From the NCBI GenBank assembly GCA_036785705.1, contig JAWUZG010000056.1, forward strand, positions 19,350,501 through 19,414,500: a DNA stretch of 64,000 nt, in the 5' to 3' direction. Below are positions 44,556 through 54,673 of the stretch, piece after piece. Within the stretch, counting starts at the first letter, position 1. The number at the start of each line of letters is the position of its first letter. This DNA is from Acanthornis magna. Its lineage: Eukaryota; Chordata; Aves; Passeriformes; Acanthizidae. The translations under genes and the position numbers were made by a program. The notes beneath the pieces were generated by a model. It worked only from the letters and a program-made list of their open reading frames with translations. It was not told where the DNA came from and made no database searches.

Positions 44556-47500
44556 ATATGGAGCCTAATCCCTGTCCTTTAAAGCCTATCTGTTTTTAGA
44601 TGCACAGTGTCTGTCCTTGCACTGTCTTTCTGATGTGTGATTTGTGTGGGAGAGCTTGGCCTAGCCTGGGGCATGGCCAAGAGAAACCTGAGGACCAGTC
44701 TGACAGGTGTATCCCAAAGCTTCCCCTATACTGAAATGCTTCGAGCAAAGAACTGTAGAGGCATGTCTTCATGGATCTTTTGCTCCTTCCCTACTCAGGT
44801 GATTTACCTTTAAATTCATAAATAGGTCTGTATAGCTTGCATTAAGAGGTTGTTTTGAGCTGTACCTATGCCGGAACTCTTTAGTCCCTCTGCAGAACAG
44901 TGTTTGTTTTTCTTGGGCAGAGGTGGATCCTGAGAACAATCCTCCTGTGGTGCTGCTGCTTGCTGGGCTGTGTGCTCTGGTGGCTGCGAGCATGGCCTGG
45001 CTGCATTCTGCACTGGACTGAGCCTGGCGTGGTGGGAAGGTGTGAGTTGCTGACTGGGAGCGATTGAGAGTGTGGCTGAGTCTGTGCAGTGTCAGGGGAG
45101 ACGCTGGCAGGGCGGTGCAAGGGCTGGGGAGATGCAGAGAGGTTCAGTCAGACCCACAGGCGGAGTGTCGGGTGCTACCCCAGTGCCAGTGGGAGCAGTT
45201 GCTGTGGGGGTCAGGAAGGTGAACCTGAAAGGGTAATCAAGCATATGAAGGTCGGGGGATCCTTTGAAGCAGGCTGTTAACCGAGATGATCTGTTTTTAT
45301 TTCCTCAGAGCTCTTGTCTATGCCAGCCGTAAAACGATTTTCTGTGTCGTTTGCAAAGCATCCGACTAATGGTATGTTTGCTTCCTTGATTTGATGTTCC
45401 CTCACACTTCTAACCCCATGCTCACATTCAGTTTTCTCTGCACATGTTCTCTCAGCCTTCTTGTGGTTTTTTTGTGCTTGTGTATCTGGTGTCCAAACAT
45501 GCTTCACCTTCCTTCATTGTCTCCTTGTGACTAATGTGCTCACTCATCCCCTGTTACTACTCAGTGGTGCCTCTGCTCTCCCCTGAGGTGTTTTTGTCCC
45601 AGGTGAAAAGATAAAAACCATGGCTCTGTGAGTGCGCTGCTAAAGCAGCTTTTAACTCCACCATGACATTAAGACCTTCTGTCATGCTCCCTTTTGGGAG
45701 GGTGAGGATCGGGGGAGAATACCACTGGGTTGGGGGCTGATATCCACTCCATATCATGAAGCATCAGCAGCTTAGGTCCTCAGTTTCTACACTGCAGATT
45801 TGTAGAACGAAAATGAGCTGTCCTAGCCCTAGGACAGCTGTGTTTCACCTGGAAGGGCCTAGTGTATGGTGGTAGAGAAGGTGGTGCACGTGGTGTTTCA
45901 TGTCAGGAGTAGTGGTAGCCTCATGGCCTTCTGTTGTCAAAGCTCTCTGTTAGGCTGGTCTTGCGGTTCCTCCAAGCATGGTGATGTTGGTGTAGGTAGG
46001 CTCACCTTTTCTGCAGACGTTACCCTGTGAACGGTGTCTCTCCAAAGCTCTCCCCTGTCTGCTGTGGTGGACAGCGCTGGCTCGGCGGGAGGGGATGGGC
46101 ATTATGCTACCTGGGGCCGCGTCACCAGCTTCACCCCATGCTGCCTGTAGCTCTGCAAAGTCTTGGTGACAGATGTCTGACAGAGCTTCTGCTAATCACT
46201 ATCTCTGCTCCATGTTGCTACTAACCTGACAACCAAAGTGTGAGTCTGTGAGGTTATAGGCCGCTAGCTCTGTTGTAGCAGGTGCCTTGAACCAATGTTT
46301 ACTCTCCGCCTCTTGCACAGATACTTTTAAAAAGGTTTCACAGCACCCCTCCCCCTGCACGGCTCCTGCTGCTGAAACAAGTTGGAACCAAAGGAGATCA
46401 CTGAACATGACCAAGTATTTCTGCCTTACGTGATCAAGGCAGCTTGCGAATATGAAGACAGCCTGCTTGGTGTAGTCTGGAAGAGGAATGAAATTCAGAA
46501 GACTTTTCTGAAAATCAAAATTTTGGGAAGGATGAAATGGGAAAGGGCAGCTCACTGTGGCTTTACTGTTTCAAATAACTAAAGGGAACCTATTCTCTTT
46601 GTATGCTTGGTTTTGCTTTTCCCTGAGTGGCCACCTGCTTGGTTTGTCCATATGTCTGGACAGCATCTGAGCTCATGTGGTGTATGTCAGCAGGGTCTGT
46701 TGTTCTACCGTGCCTGCAAAGGTTGTACCAGGTTCCAGCCTTTCCTAAGACACACTGTAAAGCAGTTGCCCCTGCTCCAAATACGATAGGATGAAACTGG
46801 GCATCACGTTTCTTCCAAAAACCCGATTAATATTTCTAATGGCAAAGTGCTTCTTAATCAAGATAACAAAGACAGGGGTCCAGCAGGTGAGAGCTCAAAG
46901 TCAGCAATATTTGGTCTAGGCTTGGCACTGCTTTGAGCAGGTGGGATGTTTATCCCATGAACTACTCACAAAAACTGAATGCAAAAATTGTTCCCAGCTC
47001 TGAGTCTGGATTTTGTTTCTGTGTGTGAAATGAAATGGGTGAACCGGGATAGTGGTCAAGCACAGCATCAGGCCAGATGGTTTATGCCCTGATCACACAA
47101 GTCTTGGGCATGTAATGTGAGTCCTGAGGCTGTGTATGGGGAGAAGGCATCCCTGTGTGCTGGTGTCTTGTCTGCCATGCAAGGATATCACAGAAGATTG
47201 CACAGGGCTATATTCAAAGAGACAGAAAGTCAGTGCTTCTATGCTCCCTCTGTTCTTCTGCACTCTCAGCACTCGGCTCTCAGCCAGAGCCTGCTGTCCT
47301 CCAAGTCCCTTGCACAGCCTCTGCTCATTTGATGCTGGGCCATTTGCTCTCTCCATGTGCTGATGAGCCTGGCTGTGCTTGGGTGCAGGACTCGAACACT
47401 GTGTTGGCAGTCTGGATTTTTTGTCTCAGCTGCGGGAGGGCGAGTCCGGCCCTGAGCCTGATCTTCTTATCTAGCCAAACCTGAGCTGCATTGGACTTGG

Positions 47501-50500
47501 AATGTGTTCTAAAATTTCTTCACTTGTCAGACTTTCCCTTACAAAGATGAAGCCTCACTGCTCGGGCACTGCCCTGCACCGCAGCTGGGTGAAGCCTGGG
47601 TCAGGTGGAAGTCTGGTCTGCCCTGGTGTCACTGGGGGGACGTAACTCTTAAGGGCATTCCTCACCTGCTCACTGTGGGAGGGATTGGGCTTAGTGTGTG
47701 GTTTGGGTCCTTCTTACCCAGCGGCCCTGGTGCTGGCAGCTCCGTCCCCACATCTCCACAGTTTCTCTGTCCCCAGCGGTACCTGCCCCTCTTCTCTCAC
47801 TCTCTATGGCCCCTTTCCTCCAGATGTGTTGGAGCACCAGCACGTTGCCCAGTTGCTACGCCGTTTTTCCTCTGACTGTGCCACGAGCCGGACCATCTCC
47901 CTGGATGCCACCCTAGCCCATCACCTGCAGCAGTGCTCCTACCACCTGCGCCTCTTCAGGAGCTGGCTGATCTCAGGGCAGGATGACTTGGAGTGTCTTT
48001 ACGGTACTGCACGCTGCAGCTGCCTCTGTCCCGTGCTCTTGTAGCTGAGCAGGGACCACTGTCTGCTTGAGAGTGCAAAGTATGCTTTGCTTCTAAAAAA
48101 GGAAGGCGTTTCCCTCACCAAATCCCCAAGGTCTCTGGGCTGCTGCTGCAGCAAGCTGTGTGGGCTGTTGTACCAGCAGTTTCGGAGCCTTAGGCAGGAG
48201 CCTTTCCACACGGAGCCTATGCTCCCCGTGTGGCTGTAACTGCTCTCTCCATCTTTGGCAATTGTTTGTTGCCTCCTTCCTTTAGCCAGGGTAAGCCCTC
48301 AGGCTCCCTTCAGGATAGGTGCTGAGCTCCTATCGATGGGATGCTCTGCTGGCAGGATGCCCCACGCAGGTCTTGGTGGGCTGCCGCAGGGTGTCCCCTT
48401 AGTAATGGAGGAACCAAAGTGAGCAGTGAGAGGATGGGAAGAAGAGGTTAAGGAGGTACTGCAGCTGGTCACAAGCTGAGTGAACTTGCTGGGGAAATTT
48501 TGGGGAAGTGAGCACTTGTGGGTGCATTGTTCCTAGAGAGACTAAGTTAAGACAGGGTAGAACTGAGCTTCTGTGTGGCTGCACTGCATGGCATCTGTCC
48601 TTCCTGATTGGGCCTCTCAGCGTGTCCTGTCTCCGGTGGGAAGAGGTAGACGACTTCAGCAGTGAATCCAGATGTTGTAAATCAAAGCTTGTTGCTGTTT
48701 CCCTGCTGTTTTTTAGCCTCTGTCACACACAGGAAGTCTTGTGCATGGAGGCCTTGGTGCTTCTCACACAGATGGAAAGATTGCTGCTCCCTTGAATGAG
48801 GCAGCGAGCTGGGGCTGACTGCTGAGGTGTACCTGCACCATAGAAGCTGCTCGGAGCATGTGGCTTGCTGAGCTGTGTGGTGTGATGCATGGACCCCCTT
48901 TTCCATTCAGACCCACAGGTGGAAGGGACACAGACAGTACAGCCTTGTGTGTAGTGAAACAGCAGGACTGAGCGTTTTCAGAGCCTGGAAGATGACAATT
49001 TTTCTTACACTTTCTCCTTTGTATGGCCCTTTCTGTCAAGCAGGCAATTTGGAGGCAGTAGTTGCTTTTCACATGTAATTAGGACATCCTTGGTCTCCTG
49101 GCAACAAATGCTAAAGAGGAGCAGAATCACTTCAAGGGAAGAGATGTTGGATCGCAGCAGACTGCTCCAGAGCCAGGGCTGAGCTTTCCCTGCTGCAAGC
49201 CTTGGCCATGTCTGTGAGCTCAGGTGGGGAGAGGAAGTGAGCTCAGGGCTTTGGACACCTGCAGGGTGCTGGGAGGTGCAGCCTGCCCCAACACAGCCAA
49301 ACACAGGAGTCAGGTACTTCTTACGTACCCCAGCACAGCAGCCCTCTGGCGTGGAAATCAAATCTCCGCCATTGAGTTCATGCTGTCTTCCCAGTCCATC
49401 AGCAAGCCCACAGTTCATCGACATGTTTGGGATTCCTGCTGAGGCTCTTCTCAGAGCAGACATAGTTGACAGCCCAGGTTTCTTCCTTTTGAAAACTGCA
49501 TTCTTTTGTCCTCTCTTTCTTGGCTTTCCACTGTACTTCTGTCCACACAAAGGAAACATGAATTAGAAGATAGAATCAGTGAGTCAAAAGTATGCAGTTG
49601 GCATCTGTAGTTGGAAAGATCAACAGTGGAGCCCTGAAGGAATGTCTAGGAACCTGTGTGGTCATAGCTGGGAGAAAGAACAGTGTGAAGTAAGTTCGTG
49701 TTTGTAAGGAATCACACTGGTACTGAAGCCAAAAGTCAGCTGTGGAGAAACAGAGACCGGCCCTATCATGATGAGCAGGAAAATAGCAGGTGATGTCCAG
49801 TGTAAATAAATTTAAATGACAAAGGGAAACATCACCAAACTCTTACATATAAAATAGCGGGCTCTGATCTGACTGTCACCACTTGGGACAATGTGGAAAA
49901 GGTAGAAATTTGTAAAATCAGAAATCTGGGAAGGATGTTTGTAATAGTGGTCCAAATGGCCTGAAGGGGGTGGCGGGGATCCACAGTTTTGTGTAGTTCC
50001 AGGCATGAGGAGTTTTCTAATGGAATGAGTTGAGACACTTTGGCAGAAGTGGTTTTTTCCAAGCTCTGTACCATGGTACCTGGAGATGTGGGAGCTTAAA
50101 TGAGTTCAAGGGAAGATGAGAATATGGAAGAGACACACAATGTCCAGAGCAATTCTGAGCTGTGGGTCACTGGTGTTTGGGGCACGTGACTTGACAGTCA
50201 CATGTGCTGTCTAGACTCATAACCCTTCATATGCAATATACATGTGGCATGTTGGAGTTCTTCCAAGAAAACGGGTGGACTGATCATGCACATCCGAGGA
50301 GCCTGGTGAGTGCTTTTGTTTGTGCTGAGGCTGGACAAGTGCTTCTTCACTCCAGAAGAGCTGGCATACAGACCTTGGGCACACAGACCTTCCTCTGTGG
50401 GTTGGTACAAACAATGTCCTCTGTTGGACATTGGTACAAAATGGATGGAGTTCTGTCCAATTTCTCTTGCCGTTGTCTGCATCACAGACTCCTGCCCTGC

Positions 50501-53500
50501 AGGCCCCAGGAAAGAGTTTGGGGGAGCATCAGCAGTAGCTGCATGGTCAACATACGGAGACTGTCAGTCTGAGGTGGTTCTGTGGCTTGCTCTCGCATTT
50601 TATTTTTGCTGCCCCTTGCCAAAGGCATTGGTTCTTTGCTGACTGTGTGTGGTTCAGCAGTGGTTGGAGCCTTCACTGGAGACACGTAGGGATTGCAGTC
50701 CGTAGTGGTAGCTGCTGCCTTGGCTGTGCCGTGATGGCATGAAGCCACTGTTGGCCTTTCCCCAGCAGCTCAGCAGGTCTAGGGAGATGTGTGAAGAAGT
50801 GGGGTCTGATACACGAATGAGAGGGATTCCTTGAACACATTACTCCACCTTGAATGAGGAAACTTTGGCCATTTTTCTGTGCTTGCTCAAGAGTGGTGCA
50901 GTGCCAGAGCACTGAGCACAGTTGTGTGAGAAGGCACCTGGCATTTTGGGGATACAGGTATATCATTTCACGTCAGCTGTGTGTCAGTGTCTCACATTTC
51001 TTTTAATGCTGGACCTTTGATTTCCTCATCTTACTGGAGGGGAGTCCAAGCACTCAGATCCCCATTGGTGCCCCCATTGTATCTTGTAACCATGTTGCTT
51101 TGCCCTATCTGTTATTTAAAATTCCTTTTTCCTTTGGAGACCTGAGCCAACTTTGGCCCCTCTCAAACCAGATTCTGTTGTGAAATGACATTAGCCTCAT
51201 ACAGGGCTGCTCCACAGCCATGTCCCATAATTGTTTTAAGTTTTGCCCTCACCCTTTTCCTTCAGCTCTGTCTCCCAGAAGGCCTGTGAGAAAACAACAT
51301 ACATTCTCCCTTACTCAGCACTTCCACTCTCAGGACTTCTCAGCAATGGACAGAAGAATGTGGTCTTTTTACCATGTCTCACATTTCTTCATCCTAGCCA
51401 GGGATTTGTTGTCCTTCCTGTCTTGAATTATGTTTGTAGGCCCTTTGTGGCATAGGTAACCTCGTGAGCTCTCTGGAGGATTCTTTATCTCCAGCAACTG
51501 TTTTTTATTGCAGTGAATGCCTTCACTAGCTCATGCTCCTTGCCTCTTGCAGATCTGGGTTAGATGAGGGTATTGGAGCAGAGCCTGTCCTGGAGGCGAC
51601 TGGAACAATTGTCTGCTCTTCACAAACAGATGCTCCAGGGCTTCTCCTGAGGTGCTGCCGAGCTGCAGCTGTCAGTTTTATCCTGTCAGTGTGCTGGGCA
51701 GACATTCTGACACAAATTGCATCAAGAGCTCTCTTACCTTTTGCATTTCAAAGTATTTTTCCTTCTCTGTAGAAACAAACCCATTTCCTTCCCAGAGTCT
51801 TTTTGAGGTCATGGGAGGAGACGGGGGAGTCACAGAATGGGAAACCCAACCTTGAGGAGTTGAGAGGCCATTAAACTCGAGAGGTACAGTGCAGGAGGCA
51901 GCTTCCATATACCCAGGGACTCATCTGTTTCTTCCTTGCTCCTCTGACAGTTCAGATTGGCTTGGTTCCACAAGGCATTTCCAGGAAGGTGGGATGAAGA
52001 AGAAGATATTTTGCCATGATACTCTGCTGGCTTGAGCAGCAAAAGATTTATTCTGAATGGTTGTGATGCGGCTTAGCTCTGAGCAAGTGTCTATTAAATG
52101 CTGAGATGCCTATTTCTGCTCATTCTGGGTTTGCTGGCTGTGAAGTCTAGTTAAGGGGACAGATAATTCAAATCATTACCCAGCCCTTCCTTTGGACACA
52201 GCCTGTCAGAGGTGCACAGGGAGCTGCTGTAACAGGAAGGTTCTGTGGCTCCTTGTGGCTGCCACAGTGTGAGCTCCCTGCTGTGGGGAGAGGAGGCTGT
52301 GCCAGCCGGGTGGTTACCAGCAGTGGGACCCCTTTAATAGAAATTCTGTTGGCACCACTTCAATTCTGTTTGGCTTCCATAAGTGGGGACACTGTGCCAA
52401 GCTCTGTGCCAAGTTCTCTGTCACAGCTGTATATTTTAGCAGAAGTGTCACAGGCTCAGCAACAAAAATGGCAGCTGCCAGATACATTTCCTCCTCTCCC
52501 CTCCATTTGTGCCCAGGTGCTTGCTTTCAGATCTGTTATTGCATGGGATTGCTTCATGGTGATTTCCTTGGCCTAGAAGAGATGACCTGAGGCCTGAGTG
52601 TGCCTGTTGTTTGATTCCCAGAGTGCCCAGCTCCTTCAGCCTTGAGTGCTCCTGCATGGATTTACCTTGCTGTTTCCTCTATTCATTTTCTGATTGGATC
52701 TCTTTCCAGGTTTTGAAGGCTGTTCCATGGTTCCCACCATTTATCCCCTGGAGACCCTGCACAACTCCCTCTCTTTGCGGCAGGTCAATGAGTTCCTGAC
52801 AGCTGTGTGCAGGAGTTGCAGCGAATCGCATGTCCAGTCCACTGCAGGTACTGGTCAGGTGGGCTTGTCTCTGGCGAGGCGAGGAGCACTCCTGGTCTTT
52901 TACATTCTTGGGACAGATCAGCCTGACCGGACTGGATATTAGGTGCAGTCCCTGGAGCCTGTCCCAGAGTGTTCTAGCCCAGGAATGAGCCATGTGACCC
53001 ACCTCAGAGCCATCCTAAGCCACTTACTTGATAAGTAATCAGTCAGGTGTGTCTGTAGCTGATGAGTATGTGAATACAAACTCCAGCTCTGGAAATCTTA
53101 GCCTCAGATTCCTAGGAGCTGATAGGCAGGCATGGCTCTGAATTGGCACTGGTCTTTAGCTCTTCCTGGAGTGCCTGCTCATGACCGCTGGGCTACAAGC
53201 CATTCCGTTATGTCTGTTGGAATATTGCTGATCTGTGTATTTTTTTTCTTGAAGCTTTGTTTGATTCAATGATTGGCAGCCAGATAGCAGGAGACCCCTT
53301 TATGTCCCAGCGAATCCTGTCATCATCCTCGTTGCCATTGCGCCAGCGTTCGGATAAGCCCCCTTGGTGTGAGTGTGCTCCCTTCTTGGTTGGGGTGAAT
53401 GTGGTGGGGAGGGAGGGAACTTTGTGGAGGCAGCAAGGTCAGGAAACCAATGTGGCTGAAAACAGTTGTTTAATCCTCTTCCTTTATTGGATTAGATACA

Positions 53501-54673
53501 ATGTAGATCTGTTGTCTGGTTTTGCTGGTTGTGCAATATAAGGCAAGAATAAGCATTAGTAGAGAATCAATATTTCTTTCTCTAGTGTTGACTCTTACTC
53601 AACACTCAGGGATTGTGTGTGTCAGGAACCAGAAGGAGAAAACTGAAGCTGGGATTGCTCCATAATAGAAAGGGAATGAAAGAAATTGGTTTTCATTTTG
53701 AAGCCAAACATCGCACTTCATATTTTGCTCTGTGAAAATAGGATCCAGTTTTGGCTGTATGCTGACATAGCACTGGATTACAGGATGGAATTGTGCTCTG
53801 TGTGCTTGGGTTTTCATTAGCTGAACTGCCAGAAATACCAAAGGCCTGCTGCGAGTTCCTGACAGGTCACATGGCATGTAGACAGCCCTCACAGCTTGGT
53901 TGTAGAACTGTGGGACTTTGATAGTTCGGGTGGGGAAATACCAGCTACATGTTCTAAGATTTTTCTTCCTCTTTGCAGACAGCAGTGGCCCCTCCAGTAC
54001 TGTCTCCAGTGCAGGCCCATCCTCTCCAACTTCTGTGGACAACTGTGCTCGTTTCAGCTTCACTGAGAAACTTTCCATCAGCCCCCCAAAAAGCGAGGAG
54101 CAGCTGACTAGCCGGTCCCCTGAGCAGGAAGAGAGTCAGCCTCCCAGCAGAGGGCTTGACGTGGAGGGGAGCATGTCTGGGCTGTCGGTAGCAGAGCCAG
54201 GTGCCCCAGAGACCCTGATCTGGAATAAGGGTGCAGAGCCTGGCAGGATCCTGGAGCTGTGCGAGAAGGAGCTTGCAGCGGAGGACACTAATCCAGAAGA
54301 GAAGAGCATGGGGGAGCTGGATGATGAAAAATCATCTGGGGAAATATTAGAGCCAAGTAACACAGGAAACCCAAAGAGTGGTGAAGGGTTTGACCTGAGG
54401 CTGTCTGGGGAGGGAGTGAAGCCAGGTGAGGGGTCTCTCAGGGGAATGACTGGCCTGGGTCAGTCTGGGCTGTCCAAGGAGATCCTGGTACCCTGTGAAG
54501 AGGAGCTGCTGGGAGAGGTGTTGGGCCCAGAGCACAGAGGCAAGGAGCTGCCTGGGGACAGTGCTCTGTCAGACCAGCTTCTCTCTGGTCACCTGTGCCA
54601 GGTGCAGCCACTGCCTCCTGAGAAAAATGTGGAGGAACTGCAGCTGCTGTGTCAGAAGGATCAGCACAATTAG
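16719..54673 (+). CDS. PPIP5K1: Diphosphoinositol pentakisphosphate kinase 1 (PPIP5K1/VIP1), complete
   Basis: This cytosolic bifunctional enzyme phosphorylates position 1 of InsP6 and 5-InsP7 to make 1-InsP7 and InsP8, and its second domain can remove that phosphate. Coding exons: 16719-16865, 17346-17541, 17633-17723, 18715-18800, 19036-19190, 20198-20299, 20583-20744, 21788-21909, 22367-22468, 23185-23271, 23727-23802, 24310-24419, 25364-25449, 25849-25977, 27929-28050, 28818-29000, 29887-30028, 30657-30880, 31784-31911, 32397-32511, 33889-33996, 35240-35356, 35633-35797, 36769-36859, 41871-41993, 45309-45371, 47824-48003 (optional), 52710-52847, 53255-53368 and 53979-54673. All borders are GT-AG and phases match. 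The sum is 4359 bp, giving 1452 residues, or 1392 without the optional exon. The start was chosen because [17 protein letters not shown] resembles the family N-terminus and no in-frame ATG precedes it in the exon. Confidence 0.96.
23185..35356 (+). CDS. PPIP5K1: PPIP5K1 exons 10-22: histidine-phosphatase-like domain
   Basis: These exons encode about residues 388-930, the histidine acid phosphatase-like half, which in this family also contains a phosphoinositide-binding module. The signature RHGDRTP is in exon 10 ([19 protein letters not shown]), with its first arginine at residue 399, the number I recall for human. Other conserved blocks are [15 protein letters not shown] (exon 14), [20 protein letters not shown] (exon 15), [20 protein letters not shown] (exon 16), [20 protein letters not shown] (exon 18), [16 protein letters not shown] (exon 20) and [19 protein letters not shown] (exon 21). 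Exon 15 has an unusual donor, AAG followed by GTCCTT. Introns range from 455 bp (23272-23726) to about 2 kb (25978-27928). Confidence 0.95.
26568..26620. repeat. TTAA-rich palindromic low-complexity repeat
   Basis: About 50 bases of AATTAATTAAATTTAATTAA-type sequence lie in PPIP5K1 intron 14, immediately upstream of a CR1 fragment. It is made entirely of A and T apart from a C and a G and is self-complementary over short units. Confidence 0.85.
26650..27060 (+). mobile_element. CR1 LINE ORF2 reverse-transcriptase fragment
   Basis: In PPIP5K1 intron 14 the + strand translates, across base changes, to a reverse-transcriptase segment typical of CR1: [20 protein letters not shown], then a [19 protein letters not shown] block and [11 protein letters not shown]. 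The part before it (near 26700-26800) keeps the CR1 theme of a gap-filled upstream RT region but is eroded. A TAA after the SRA segment and frame loss on both sides show it is inactive. Confidence 0.85.
30596..30622 (+). repeat. CR1-tail-like short repeat before PPIP5K1 exon 18
   Basis: TTCTGTGATTCTGTGGTTCTA resembles the ATTCTATG-type repeat that ends CR1 elements. It ends about 35 bases upstream of the exon 18 acceptor (30656). No CR1 body is recognisable before it, so it could equally be a chance pyrimidine/G repeat in the intron. Confidence 0.35.
34943..34972. repeat. Short (GT)/(TA) dinucleotide repeat
   Basis: A compound run of TG then TA units (GTGTGTATATATATATATAC) lies within PPIP5K1 intron 21. 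It is an ordinary microsatellite. Confidence 0.85.
35633..45371 (+). CDS. PPIP5K1: PPIP5K1 exons 23-26: serine-rich regulatory linker
   Basis: These exons encode about residues 931-1077, a polar, probably disordered linker after the catalytic domains. It contains [55 protein letters not shown] and [16 protein letters not shown]. Several stretches match the consensus for basophilic kinases or 14-3-3 binding (for example KRFSVS and RRSP), but phosphorylation is not shown. Exon 26 is only 63 bp. It ends in phase 1, as does the optional exon after it. Confidence 0.9.
36860..41870 (+). other. PPIP5K1: PPIP5K1 intron 24 (5.0 kb)
   Basis: This intron lies between the exon ending EMKQSGL and the exon beginning with the [11 protein letters not shown] block. 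It begins GTACTG and ends TTTCCAG, and splits a glycine codon after its first base. It holds a degraded CR1 element at about 40320-40765 and imperfect GT repeats near 39445. I found no further coding exon in it. Confidence 0.85.
40320..40765 (+). mobile_element. Old CR1 LINE 3' fragment
   Basis: A more diverged CR1 copy than the one in intron 1. Landmarks are GCACACGACATTGGAGGAGA, TTGCGGCACAAGAAATTCCA, GGAACAAATTTTTCACCCAC, GAGCAGGTGCCCAGAGAGGT and a terminal CTCCTTCCAACCTAAATCAT followed by GCTATGATGCAG. It is 5'-truncated and in the same orientation as the gene. Confidence 0.78.
44525..44554. repeat. (TG)15 microsatellite
   Basis: Fifteen uninterrupted TG units follow a run of T (from 44512) in PPIP5K1 intron 25. 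Confidence 0.95.
45372..52709 (+). other. PPIP5K1: PPIP5K1 region between exons 26 and 28 (7.3 kb)
   Basis: This would be one 7.3-kb intron if the optional exon at 47824-48003 is skipped, or two introns (45372-47823 and 48004-52709) if it is used. Apart from that exon I saw no supported coding sequence, RNA gene or clear CR1 copy. Several 90-180 codon frames, mostly on the - strand near 49.0-49.6 kb, have no recognisable features. Confidence 0.8.
47824..48003 (+). CDS. PPIP5K1: Optional in-frame 60-codon exon of PPIP5K1
   Basis: This 180-bp stretch has a strong acceptor (CCTTTCCTCCAG at 47812-47823) and a donor (GTACTG at 48004). It is open throughout in the frame set by exon 26 and starts and ends in phase 1, exactly like the junction it would interrupt, so the protein frame is kept with or without it. 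It encodes a Leu/His/Arg-rich, probably helical segment including [17 protein letters not shown], then [20 protein letters not shown] and [18 protein letters not shown] infer that it is an alternatively spliced PPIP5K1 exon. It is absent from the human main isoform as I remember it, and I cannot confirm its use here. Confidence 0.65.
52710..54673 (+). CDS. PPIP5K1: PPIP5K1 exons 28-30: C-terminal region and acidic tail
   Basis: Exons 28 and 29 (52710-52847, 53255-53368) encode the conserved [28 protein letters not shown] and LFDSM segments through QRSDKPPW. Exon 30 (53979-54673) starts with the conserved [20 protein letters not shown], then diverges into about 200 residues rich in Glu, Gly, Ser, Leu and Pro. 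It contains loose repeats such as [12 protein letters not shown] and [12 protein letters not shown] and ends [13 protein letters not shown] before TAG (54671-54673). The tail is probably disordered. The human tail is also repetitive but with different units, so this part evolves quickly. Exon 30 could contain unrecognised internal splicing. Confidence 0.9.

Noticed and set aside
49005..49559. A 184-codon - strand frame within the PPIP5K1 intron after the optional exon
   Set aside because: It contains no recognised domain and no supporting splice signals. It was considered as a transposon remnant, but no CR1 or other known feature was seen.
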